Shown one piece after another: positions 21,601-30,189 of a DNA stretch of 64,000 nucleotides. Source of the DNA: Epithemia pelagica (Eukaryota; Bacillariophyta; Bacillariophyceae; Surirellales; Surirellaceae); assembly GCA_946965045.2 (NCBI GenBank), contig OX337242.1:2480001-2544000 (forward strand), read 5' to 3'. Position 1 is the first letter of the stretch, and each line of letters opens with the position of its first letter. Under the pieces are notes generated by a model that was not told where the DNA came from, searched no databases, and worked only from the letters and a program-made list of their open reading frames with translations. Position numbers and translations under genes: made by a program.

Positions 21601-22227
21601 CATCATTGTCCTTGGCCGTAGATTCCCACGTCGATAGATTCCCACAACGTGTTTGATTGCTTCGATTAAGGACTCGGAAGTCAAGCTTTTCAACGCAGTG
21701 ATGGTCCCAAAACGAATGTGTCGTGATACTGTCGCCAACAACGGGACTCCGTTCACATGAAGGACGTCCATACTCAATGTGACGTCCCTGTATTGTTCAG
21801 GGACAGGGAAATCGACAAATGTGTTCTCATCCACACGAACAGGTCGCTTTCTCACTGTCTTGCCCTTGAGGGTGCCAATATCTGGCCCGATGATTTTGGC
21901 CGCCAATAGCACATCCCTGCTGGTGTACGGACAATTCGGAATCATGTGCCGATCCAGGATGGTCGCTAATTGTCTGTCACTAGGCCTTCCGATTTTAATT
22001 TGCAGTGACCGTACTCCATATGCTCTATCTACATCATTGGTAGTATAACGTGCTTTATTAGATGCAATCGTCGTAACTAAACCAACAGTAGTGGCATTGT
22101 TGTGCTTGGGGTGCCATTCTGAATAATAGAGGCCTTCTTGGCTGGTACGGAAGGTGTCGATGTGTGTGCCCTTGTGTGATATGTGAAACTCATCGGATTG
22201 TACATTGTAATTGATCTCGAACTGTTT
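18541..22227 (-). CDS. Copia Pol: end of protease, integrase, reverse transcriptase, RNase H
   Basis: In the same frame as Gag and separated from it by one TAA (22228-22230). The first ATG after the stop is at 21945. From that Met: integrase with the D,D,E residues at about 60 (LSMDVLHV), 117 (MMGDGAFD) and 147 (HVGEIKRYIRTIKDR); an acidic linker with five VANEG repeats; reverse transcriptase with IDIPGAFMQA and the catalytic HIDD (WHIDDLKIS, variant of YVDD); RNase H with VDASYAVHPNMRGHTG, SSTESEL and QDNMSA. The reading frame has no break from 22227 to its stop at 18541. The C-terminal about 50 residues are encoded by LTR sequence. Confidence 0.9.
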   Translation of the reverse strand, partial: KQFEINYNVQSDEFHISHKGTHIDTFRTSQEGLYYSEWHPKHNNATTVGLVTTIASNKARYTTNDVDRAYGVRSLQIKIGRPSDRQLATILDRHMIPNCPYTSRDVLLAAKIIGPDIGTLKGKTVRKRPVRVDENTFVDFPVPEQYRDVTLSMDVLHVNGVPLLATVSRHIRFGTITALKSLTSESLIEAIKHVVGIYRRGNLRPRTMMGDGAFDNDVINTGLHAIGMRLNPSSREEHVGEIKRYIRTIKDRMRCIYNTLPFDRIPKVLVIEMAKAAVFWLNAFPAANGLSADVSPKTIVTGQQLDFHRHCKFEFGQYVQTHEPHDNSMTPRTQGGLALRPTGNQQGGYYFLNLLSGRVISRNHATAVPMPESIAKRVEQLALAQEAFPGLAFGDRDNRILALEYDDAIDEDEDYVPDIDQDEDLRYDEALVDEEIGDLAQLEQDYADALNDGVEQEMDDGLAQGEGNGAEEEMEDLNGQEEGEMEDLNGHDEEEEENKNDVLEEAVQADHEQALLEDFVDQAVVDNNLLEEEIEAEDADEYNMANEGVANEGVANEGVANEGVANEGVNFQPEPQALDNEAQQPNFGAGGGGEHVPDQPRYNLRTNRERNYAHRYNNDIYMTSTVAEDLSTPQMGMKLGVRMFGEPGVAAVKKEVQQLHDREVMKAVMKSNLTKEQIRQALGYLMFLKRKRCGKIKGRGCADGRKQRATIAKEDASSPTAATEAVFMTAILDAMERREVAVIDIPGAFMQAIMDPGVYMRITGLMVTLLLEIDEGYRPFVVYERGEPVLYVELLRALYGTLRAARLFWEKLTAVIKSWGYTINPYDACVANKMIEGSQCTITWHIDDLKISHKKKSVVDGVIQQIKETFGQLGEISISRGKRHDYLGMYLDFSEPEKLIVDMRSPIHGMIEEMPREFKGRAQTPAASHLFHVNEDSPKLDKECADYFHSLTMQLMYVAQRGRPDIRVAIAFLSTRVQSPSEDDWRKLSRVMKYLQCTTDLLLRLRCDGSGIIRWWVDASYAVHPNMRGHTGGVMSLGEGAAMSMSAKQKLVARSSTESELIGVHDAMPNMLWCREFLLAQGYAVKETKLLQDNMSAMLLEKHGKASSSKRTKHINIRYFFIKDRVDKKEIQIEHCPTGDMLADFHTKPLQGSLFYKFRDLLFNIPKNDKHHSSGRSVLEQNQEQSQEPRAKSNQRMKNPTDVEEWQDVALSGHKIRRMKETSSAHSL
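20521..20600. repeat. 15-bp tandem repeat in copia pol linker
   Basis: Five near-perfect copies of ccttcatttgccact, encoding VANEG on the minus strand between integrase and reverse transcriptase. The repeat keeps the reading frame because the unit is five codons. Confidence 0.9.
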
Positions 22228-23568
22228 TTAAACTAAATGAAACGAGAGAATGTTGACCCACCCATTTGGATGGAACCAAACATCTCCGTAATCACGCACT
22301 GATGCTATTTGCGTGGTGCTTGTGTGGCCTCCATGGCCGTGGATGTGCATGGTCGTGTTGGTGTCTTGTGGTGGTGTCTTGAGGATGGATGGATTACTGA
22401 ATAGGTGGACCGTTGATTGGTTGTCCAAGAGCACCCATGTTTTAGGAATGTGAGCCTGTGAAGGAGTAATAGAAAACGAATGTGAGGATAGTTCACTGTT
22501 GTCATTATTTGGCAAATTCAAACTCGAACCTTGTGTTTTGTCGTTGTTCTGTGTGGAGTCGTTGGGTTCTCCATGTGTAGGGAATGCTGTCCCTGTGTTC
22601 GGCTCATTCGGCTGTTGTTGTTGTTGTTGACCGCCACTTGACATCTCTCGGCGCCCCATGCGAGCATCGATGATAGCTCTGGCATCGGCGAGTGTTGCGG
22701 GGTAAATATTATGTTGGTCCAGGAAGTTATTATGGAGATGCGCTTCATACTCCTTTTGCTGGCATGCCCTGATGAATCGATTCGCAATCATTCGTGCTTG
22801 GGCTTCATTCCTGTCGGCTTCAATTGCGTTTCCAGTTCGCCCATTCTTGTGTGCTAACTCATCCACATAAAGTTGATCATAGAGGACAATCCCCATCTCA
22901 TCAATCAGTTGTGCTTTCGCTCTAAACACCTCATAAAAACTCTGGACAGACTGTCCGGGGTGACGCTTGAGCGTATAAAAATCCGTTCTGATGCGGTCAA
23001 GGGCCATACCTGTGTATACCCGACCGCTATCATAGGTAAAAGTAGTTGTCTTGATGAGTGACAGGAGTGCGATCCCATCTCTTGATGCTTGTATGGTTGG
23101 GAAGGTGGAAGTTGCCTTTAACTTGTCCTTTAGGAGCTCAGTGCACTGCCCTAGCAGAACACTGTACAGGGAGGAACGAAATCCGTCATACGCAATCTCT
23201 TTTTCTTGATGTGCCTTGTAGTTGAATTCCCACTCCTTGGCTTCTATTGGGGTTGCAGTTGGTCCAGGTCTTGTTGGTGGTGTTGGTGGTGGCAGTTGGA
23301 GGCTTTCCACGGCTTGTTGAAAATCACGATTGTATTTTGGCCACTTGGTTCCGATGTAACCCACCAATAACTCCACATTTTTCAAGTACTTCTTAGCCTG
23401 AGTATCTTGTGAGTAGTCAAACGTGCACCCTTTGAGGAGTGGCTCTTGTCCTTCGAATTTGGGACCGTGCTGTCCTCTTCCTTGCCGACCACCACGCCCT
23501 CGTCCTGATCGACCTCGTCCTCGTCCACCTTGTTCACCCGATTGTACATTGTCCGGACGTCCACTCAT
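22228..23568 (-). CDS. Copia Gag plus protease start
   Basis: A 446-residue frame. It starts with an RGG-rich basic region (about residues 15-35: GGRGRGRSGRGRGGRQGRG). A helical Gag-like core follows (about 90-300), including FDYSQDTQAKKYLKNVELLVGY and YTLKRHPGQSVQSFYEVF. After a poly-Gln/Asn linker comes a protease motif WVLLDNQSTVHLF (about residue 378), the LDNQS variant seen in algal copia elements in place of D(S/T)G. No CCHC zinc knuckle is present, and the RGG box may replace its RNA-binding role. The frame ends at a TAA right after NILSFHLV, inside what is normally the continuous protease domain. The start codon follows the stop of the upstream frame by 1 nt. Confidence 0.85.
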   Translation of the reverse strand: MSGRPDNVQSGEQGGRGRGRSGRGRGGRQGRGQHGPKFEGQEPLLKGCTFDYSQDTQAKKYLKNVELLVGYIGTKWPKYNRDFQQAVESLQLPPPTPPTRPGPTATPIEAKEWEFNYKAHQEKEIAYDGFRSSLYSVLLGQCTELLKDKLKATSTFPTIQASRDGIALLSLIKTTTFTYDSGRVYTGMALDRIRTDFYTLKRHPGQSVQSFYEVFRAKAQLIDEMGIVLYDQLYVDELAHKNGRTGNAIEADRNEAQARMIANRFIRACQQKEYEAHLHNNFLDQHNIYPATLADARAIIDARMGRREMSSGGQQQQQQPNEPNTGTAFPTHGEPNDSTQNNDKTQGSSLNLPNNDNSELSSHSFSITPSQAHIPKTWVLLDNQSTVHLFSNPSILKTPPQDTNTTMHIHGHGGHTSTTQIASVRDYGDVWFHPNGWVNILSFHLV

Positions 23569-23569
23569 A

Positions 23570-24166
23570 TTAAAGAATGGTCAGGTTGTGTTCTTTACGG
23601 CAAAATTCCTCGATCTTGTTGTTCTGGTGGTTTCGGACAGCAACTACCACAAAGTCGTTGGTAAACCGTGTTACGTCACCTTTTGCTCCGTAGATCTTGC
23701 CTTTGTGACCCGACAAGTAGATGCCGGTCTTAATTCGCACCCGAGATCCGATTCCCAGTACCTTCACAATGGGTGGTGCCACTGCTTCAGCTTCTACTCC
23801 TTGTGGACTTGTGGAGGTTTGTTCTTGTTCTTCCTCCACCACTTGTGGTTCCTGGTCCGGATTTGTTCGCTCTTCTTCTTGTTGTGCTTCTCGGTACACC
23901 CGTCCTAATTCAGCCTCGTGACTGTTCTTTTGGCGTAACAACGCTTGTTGATAACGGATGTCTTCGTTGTGTAAGGCTTGACGATACTCTTGTTCCAAAT
24001 CGGCTTTATCGGCCCAGTACTTTCGATCCAACGCCTTCACAAGCTTCTTGTGTTCTTCAGTCAGTCGACTGGCGCGTCCTTCGGACAGAAGCTTCAACCG
24101 GATAAACTGCCCAATTAAACGTGACACTGGTGTACTGTTTTCTTCTGGGGACTGCGTTGTGGACAT
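23570..24166 (-). CDS. Extra leading ORF of the copia element (198 aa)
   Basis: The first open frame after the 5' LTR, ending TAA-T-ATG at the Gag start and in another frame than Gag. The N-terminal 110 residues are highly charged and predicted helical/coiled coil (EEHKKLVKALDRKYWADKADLEQEYRQAL is the core, residues about 38-66). The C-terminal 55 residues (GIGSRVRIKTGIYLSGHKGKIYGAKG) resemble a KOW-like or small beta-barrel motif. Standard copia elements have no gene here. The arrangement suggests termination-reinitiation coupling with Gag, but that is inference. Function unknown; an RNA-binding or virus-like-particle role is possible. Confidence 0.7.
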   Translation of the reverse strand: MSTTQSPEENSTPVSRLIGQFIRLKLLSEGRASRLTEEHKKLVKALDRKYWADKADLEQEYRQALHNEDIRYQQALLRQKNSHEAELGRVYREAQQEEERTNPDQEPQVVEEEQEQTSTSPQGVEAEAVAPPIVKVLGIGSRVRIKTGIYLSGHKGKIYGAKGDVTRFTNDFVVVAVRNHQNNKIEEFCRKEHNLTIL

Positions 24167-24208
24167 CAGATTGTGCCGGGAAGTACAATGTAAGCTCTTT
24201 GTAATCTA

Positions 24209-24431
24209 TGTTGAAACCGATCAGTCTTCGTGCTGTACAGGCAACAAAGCTAAAGCAAATTTCGTTATAGATTACAAAGAGTGAGCACTAGATGTCTCCT
24301 TCATTCGGCGGATCTTATGACCGCTTAGGGCCACATCTTGCCACTCTTCCACGTCAGTAGGATTCTTCATTCTTTGGTCGCTCTTAGCTCTTGGTTCCTG
24401 GCTCTGCTCCTGCTGTGGTTCTGCTCCAACA
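24209..24431 (-). repeat. Copia 5' LTR (223 bp)
   Basis: Nearly identical to the 3' LTR apart from a 5-nt insertion and at least one substitution. Directly inside it on the minus strand lies TAGATTACAAAGAGC, the place of the primer-binding site. It does not begin with TGG, so priming by a tRNA 3' end is not obvious. The same 14 bases occur in opposite orientation within the LTR (about 24265-24280), so U5 and the primer site could pair in the RNA. Confidence 0.93.
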
Positions 24432-24436
24432 ATCAT

Positions 24437-25880
24437 GCTATTAATTTGCATGCTCTTCTTTCAAAGGTGACAGCGGTGGCTGCGTAGTAGTTGCTTGATG
24501 ACGAAGAGCTTGACCATGGATCCGTCTCTGATTCAATCAGTCAATTTTTCTGTTACTGGTTCTGACATCTGGCATCATCACCATTGCTTTCTCCGTCCTT
24601 TTCTTTTCCGTTTGTATACGGCCCTGGTGTTTATGGACCCACGATATGCTACTGCAGCTAAGTGGGTCCATGTGGGATGGCCAGTTGTCCCTGACGATTC
24701 GTTCGATTCTGAAAAAGCGCAACGCCAGCCTGCATGGCCGCAACCAAGATTGTGGCTTAAACTGTGGAAAAGGCCCACCGCTGAATCCCTTCAGCATTTT
24801 GTCAGAGAGAACGGATCCGGACTGCCCCGTATTGAGCAATCGGGAAAAACTTTCCCAGCAAATCAGAACCGTGTGCCGTGAGACGTGATCATTTGGTCCT
24901 TGCACCATCATCAAACGCGTCTACGCCAGCCTCTTGCTGCAATCCGTCTGCGATGTCCAAAGGGAAGAAACCAAGGCAAGAGAGGCTGGCCAGCAACCGC
25001 TCAGGCAGTCGATCGATGTAACGAATCAAAGGCAGTGAGGAGAACTACTGCCGAGTGGAGGCAAACCGGAAGGAGATACATGGTGGGTATCAAACAATCT
25101 CATGAACCTGACCTTGATCTCGCTCAATGGTCCGGCACGAATCTGCGGGTCTGGAAACCCTGGAGAGTGGGGCTCATTCGCAATAGCATCGGAATTGGAT
25201 TCAGAGTTTAGAGGTCAGAGTCGTGTTGTGGAGGATGACAATATGGAAATATGGAAAACACGGTGAGAAGTTCGTCATCCTTATCAACCTCTTCCTTTCC
25301 GTCGTGATCTGGGTCTCGAGTCTCCTCAAAGTAGGCGGAACGCTTCTGGTTTCTGCAATCACAAAGCAGAGGTTCCTTATTGTGTCGAGTGTGGTGCCGG
25401 GAGTTTAAGGCGATCAAATCAACCACAACGACGCTGCATTTTCGTCGTCTCCTCAAACCGAAGCTGTTGCCAGCAATGTGCTCTGGCGGAAGAAGTGGAC
25501 CAGCTGTTGATGATCAATAAATACTGAACAATTGGGACGTGGTCATGTACTGTCATGCTATCTTGTTTTTCAGCAGAGGTTCCACCATTCTGTGCAATGG
25601 TTGACCACGCCAATCACAATACCGACCACTGCTCAAAACTTGCAATCGATTCGTTCCTTCTGTAAGCATCTCCATCTGAAACGCGTCTCTGTCTCGCTAT
25701 CTTTGTTCATAGTTTGATTCACATGCAAAGGATCACCGATCCAGGACCCCATCACAATCAAGAACACCGCCACACTGACCAACAACGACACGAGCTGATT
25801 ACATCACTGCACTCTTCTTGCTCGAAAGGTCACAATACAGACCACTGCGCATTTTTTCCAATCGATTCGTTCCTCTTTTG
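24437..25880. repeat. Spacer block X, copy 2
   Basis: Direct repeat of 14921-16320, resuming exactly at the right target duplication of the copia element. It carries the same decayed frames with different indels and no gene that I can support. Confidence 0.65.
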
Positions 25881-25917
25881 ACTTGTCGAGGTGTCATATT
25901 CCAACAACATCATTACC

Positions 25918-26559
25918 ATGCCGCGATATTTGAACCGTCAACGATCGGTAAAACGGGAAAAGCTGTTGGTAGAAGTGCTACTACCATTAAAGACGACAAT
26001 GACGGCGACACGGATCACGAGCATTATAGTAATACTTGTGAGGAAAAGAAGGAGCAAGACCAGTACGTGGCGAAAACACAATGGCTTTGCTTCGCCTGCA
26101 ATTTGCACAAATAAACTTCCGCTTTTACTGGCAACCTTCCAAAGCTTTCCCGCCATCAAGTACTACTCGCCCTAGACCGCTTCATCGTTCCAGCAGTCTC
26201 ATTATGCCACGAAATGTGGCATACATTCCCAACACTTCTGCTCCATCATTGTCGTCCCACGGCATGGGGGTGGTGACCAAGAACAAGAACTTCAACCAGG
26301 CGGAATCATCTCGTCCTCCTCTTCGTGGAGGTCGTCGTCATCGTGCCGCTCCGACCCGCTCGAGTAGTATGGTTGTGGGAGAAGAATTGTTATCTCAATA
26401 CGATATGACACGGATGACGATTACAACAACATGCCCCAGACGCCCAAGATCAAGACGATACTGGCAAGATTGGTACGACAACGTCCTCCTTCACCCTTGG
26501 TAGCCCCATCGACGACATCAACACCAGGGACTGTTGCTACTTCGGTGCCACTGGCGTAA
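25918..26559 (+). pseudogene. Gene A, copy 3: decayed
   Basis: Keeps the start MPRYLNRQRS, then has the same central deletion as copy 2, frame losses near 25950 and 26100, and a 16-nt deletion after the LLSQYD codons (about 26403) that shifts the frame again. Tail segments matching copy 1 remain (RRHRAAPTRSSSMVVGEELLSQYD). The end region and 3' flank contain a short tandem duplication (ccactggcgtaaaagggcatctcttctt at about 26549 and 26598). Confidence 0.7.
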
Positions 26560-27231
26560 AAGGGCATCTCTTCTTGGGTACTCGTTTCTTGTGGTTTCCA
26601 CTGGCGTAAAAGGGCATCTCTTCTTCGGTACTCGTTTCTTGTGGTTTTGTGTCTTGATGTATAAATGTTTGTGTGAATTGTGAACGTGTTGCATTTTGGC
26701 CGTTGCAGTACCAAAAGCAAAGAAGCGAACCGAAACAGGAAAGATGGCAACAGCAAAGAGGATGTTCGTTTTGCTACGATACACGCAAACGGGAAGACTG
26801 ATATATTTATAGTTTTATTGTTTCCAACAATATGGTAGATGGTGGTTTTCCAAACATTGCTTCATTGCCCAATCGAAGTTGGAAACAGCGATAGATTACT
26901 CTGTTTACAAGGCAAGGGAGCAGGATAGAAGAGTTTCCGACCAAACTTGAGGTAGGACGAGGAGCATCCTCAATATAGACACGAAAATTTTTGTTGCTCC
27001 ATGAAGGAAACGAACATGGAGCGACAAAAATTATAGTGTATATATTGAATATGCTCCTCCATGAATGAAACGAACATGACAGGCGTCCTCCATGAAACGA
27101 CAACGTTTCCGACCAGACTAGGTAATAGGGCGAGGAGCATACCCTCATTATGGATGTAAAAACTTTTATCGCTCCATGACGGAAACGAACATGACAGGCG
27201 ATCTCCACGAGAAACAGCAGCAACCACCCCT
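26560..27231. other. Expanded spacer between genes A and B, copy 3
   Basis: Corresponds to the 417-bp spacer of copies 1 and 2 but is longer through local repeats of gctccatga(a/c)ggaaacgaacatg (about 26997, 27057, 27171). No gene. Confidence 0.6.
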
Positions 27232-27968
27232 CTAGTCTTCCTCTTTTCGTTCCTGCGCTGCCGGCTTTCGGTCATCATCGCCCTCAGTGTCCTCGGTGGC
27301 GTTGTCCTCGAATGTTTCGGCGGTTGTTGTTGTTCTATCAACGGGGTTAGGCTCCATGTTGCAAACGCTATCATCATTCCCATTCCCAAATGTACCTGCC
27401 ATTACGTCGATGTCTGCTGGCGTTAGCGATCCCCCAGATGTGAATTATTTGCAGATGCAGGGGGCAACCGATGAGTTCCAGAATTCTCCAGACTTGATAT
27501 GGAACCGGACTCTAAACTGACCAGCGATACATCTTCTACTGGTGGGTTTCGCGGTGGAGGGGGATCTTGGTGTGGTGGTTGATCTTCTGGAAGCTGTTGG
27601 ATCTGGTTTTGGTTTTGCTGTTGTTGCTGCTGAATGTAAGTCGCAGCTTCTTGAGTTATTTCATCGTCCGTGACAATACCATCTGCAACAGGCACTTCGC
27701 AACGGACAAGACGTATCAGTATGTTGTGAGTGATCAAGGGCTGCAAAACATGTACAGGGTATGTCCGCAAGAAGGTGCGGATTTGTTGCAAAGCTTGCTG
27801 TTTTTGTCTGGAGGCCATTGCGAATTCCGATATGTTGCTGTGAGGAACCGTGGAAGATGAATGCGTTGTTACAACCGTACCTGATTCTTCTTTGTCGTCG
27901 AGAAAACCCTTTGGAGAATCTCTCGTGAACCACGCCGAGTCACGATGCTGATGATCGAGCGCACTCAT
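27232..27968 (-). pseudogene. Gene B, copy 3: frameshifted
   Basis: Opens at the conserved MSALD and is intact through the Gln-rich part to RLPPASANN. A 1-nt loss at about 27440 (cagatgtgaatta against cagatgtaggatta in copies 1 and 2) then ends the frame at 27423. The remaining tail (DDSVCNMEPNPVDR ... ATEDTEGDDDRKPA) is preserved in another frame down to the usual stop. Its variable segment (PVHVLQPLITHNILIRLVRC) is a third version. Confidence 0.7.
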
Positions 27969-28100
27969 CAGTGGCGACGATTAGAAAGCAGAGAGAAAGA
28001 GCAGACAAGGAGCCTTGATTGCAGCAAGGGGGTGTCAAGCTTTGTTTGATGCTGTAGCGTTTTTGTGTGCGACAATCAATGTTCTCACATGGTCATTATT

Positions 28101-28821
28101 GGGTCCTTACTGAAATGTTTTTATCATAAACATAACATAAAACATAAACACAACGCAAATTTTTGTAGGGCTCATAACCCGCTCATAACCTATTGGTTAT
28201 GTTTAAGTTTATGATTCGTCGCTTGGTTATGAGGCATGAATTCATGCCTCATAACCGTTGTGTTCAAACATAACACAAAACACATCCGAAAAATTCTCAA
28301 CGCATGCCCAACACCGGGCATGCGCATGAAAATGGACACGAGTTCCCCACCAGATTCATGGGACTCTCTTGTTACACTGGTACGCTGGGTATGTCACTTC
28401 CGCTCAAAGCTTGATGAGGAAAGAAGAAGGAAGAAGAAGGAAGAAGGAAGAGGGAAGAAGAAGGAAGAAGGAAGAAGAAGGAAGAAGGAAGAAGGAAGAA
28501 GGAAGAAGGAAGAAGGAAGAAGGAAGAAGGAAGAAGGAAGAAGAATCATCAAGCTTGACCATCACACTAGCTAGAACCTCTTTTTTGATGCCAAAGAAAA
28601 GCAAGGCAAAAGCATAGAGATGCGTCGGATTGAGGTGGGGGGAAACTTTGGAGAATTTTTGTGTTCCCGCTGTTATGTTTTATGTTTCGCTATTATGTTT
28701 TATGTTTCAAAGAGTTTCAGTGGCATGAGCAGTCATAAACATAAACATAACATAACGAGGCAAAAACTTTGTGTTTATGTTTTATGTTGTGTTTATGATA
28801 AAAACATTTCAGTAAAGACCC
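28101..28821. mobile_element. Non-autonomous DNA element with long terminal inverted repeats (MITE-like, 721 bp)
   Basis: The left end (GGGTCCTTACTGAAATG ...) and the reverse complement of the right end (GGGTCTTTACTGAAATG ...) match over about 57 bp with few differences, and both continue into AT-rich TAAACATAACATAAAACATAAACA-type sequence. ATT flanks both ends directly, a possible 3-bp target duplication. Inside are a perfect 32-nt palindrome (28225-28256), a 9-bp stem-loop (28301-28324) and a GAAGAAG microsatellite (about 28416-28547). No transposase is encoded; the open frames across the GAA repeat are low-complexity artefacts. Superfamily unknown. Confidence 0.75.
28416..28547. repeat. 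GAAGAAG purine microsatellite
   Basis: About 130 bp of GAAGAAGGAAGAAGG-type repeats, all purine on the plus strand, inside the inverted-repeat element. Such tracts can form triplex structures. Both strands are open in several frames only because of the repeat. Confidence 0.9.
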
Positions 28822-30189
28822 ATTAGCAGAGACACCCTAGCGGGGGAGTCGTACATCTGCCTTGTCGCCAGCTTCTCCCTCCCTCTGCGGACAGCGCGGA
28901 TTTTTGCCTACCACGCCAACCGCCACCATGGTAGTTTCAGTACCTGAACCTTTCTGGTCAAAAAATTGCTCCTACTCCCATTTGTTTCTACTAGAGGTAG
29001 GCGGCCGGCATTACTCATTTCGGCCACCGGGATAACAACACGGACCATGGTGTTGCAATGGTTCTTATGCACCTAATTTGGCACTTCGAACCTGTCGGCC
29101 GAGTCATGGACCTCAAACCAATAGTGTAGGATGTATCTTCGCATGGCGAAAAATTGAAGGTAAGACCATTATGGATCAGACGCGCGGGCTCCATTCCTCG
29201 TGGCATAGGTATACGGAAGCGACGTCTCACAGTTTCGAAGGAAGCATCTCAAAGGGACGATGTGATACTTGTCTTCCTGTTGATACACAATACACATAAC
29301 AGTAGAGGTTACGTAGTGTGTTGATGGCAAAACATCTACTCTACCTCCGGAATGATCCGGTCTGCCTTTGACAAGGAAACCCAAACATTGGACATTCCAG
29401 ATACAAGTACCAATATCGCTGATTCGAAACCAAGACAATCATTCGTCTTGTCATTCACATACTACGGTAGGTAGTCTCTCCATTTGTCCCGCCGATTTGT
29501 CTTGCAAAGCTATGTCTGCTATGCAATCGACATGGTTGGGTACGGACGACATGACGGAATCAGGTCATTGGTAGGGACATCTTGCTCCACTTCAGACTAT
29601 TGCCCTTATCTTTTTCATTGAGTTGGTAGGGGCAACTCACCAGGCCTGAAGCAGAGGGGCACAGATCGAGACCAAGTACCATAAAAGAGTACTGGGACCC
29701 TCGGATCGGATTTGTACACTTTGTAGCTCACTCATCGCAACGTTGAATTGATATTACAAGTATAGGGTCCGCGCGGCAGCGTTAAAATAGACTGTACCTT
29801 TTTTTTTTATTCGTACTCGTATTCGTAAGGTGCTGTTTATCGATCAGTGATCAGAAACTTGTTGGGCATATGCGGCCACCGGAAAAAAGAGCATTGACAA
29901 TTGACACAGACGGCCTCTTTGATTCCAACGCACCCATCGACTGTTGAAGGAACCAGGAGCTTCCTGAACTTTTTGTTTGTGTTGTTGATTCCAGTGTTGC
30001 CCTGTTGAATTCCTTTTTAGTTTTCATGCTCCGAGTTATCGCAGACGGTCGCAGACGAGAAACGAACCAGCTGCTGTTTGTGAGAGAGCGCGACGGGTTG
30101 GTTACGGATTGATCTTTCTACAATCACAGTGTCACAGCTGCGGAAGGATTTCTCTCCCCCAAAATTGCAACAAACCAAACGAATCCACC
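28822..30189. other. Intergenic 1.4-kb stretch
   Basis: No gene that I can support. Short open frames around 29015-29574 carry no recognisable motif. The last part is the promoter and 5' UTR of the following large gene. Confidence 0.45.

Larger units (their letters stand above)
18473..24436 (-). mobile_element. Ty1/copia LTR retrotransposon with ATCAT target duplication, nearly intact
   Basis: The element spans 18478-24431 and is flanked by the 5-bp duplication ATCAT (18473-18477 and 24432-24436). The LTRs begin TGTTG and end CAACA and are nearly identical. Reading on the minus strand it encodes a small first protein, Gag with protease, then integrase, reverse transcriptase and RNase H. Integrase preceding reverse transcriptase defines the copia order. 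A purine-rich tract (GGGAAGGAGTG) lies just before the 3' LTR. It interrupts the cassette array exactly between copy 2 and spacer X2: the empty sequence can be seen at 14905-14925. LTR identity and the clean target duplication indicate recent insertion. Confidence 0.95.

Noticed and set aside
28236-28617. Glu/Lys-rich and Phe/Leu-rich frames across the GAA repeat
   Set aside because: They exist only because the microsatellite has no stop codon in any frame.
29015-29574. Overlapping short frames on both strands
   Set aside because: No motif, no splice pairing, and overlapping frames of equal quality. Treated as chance.
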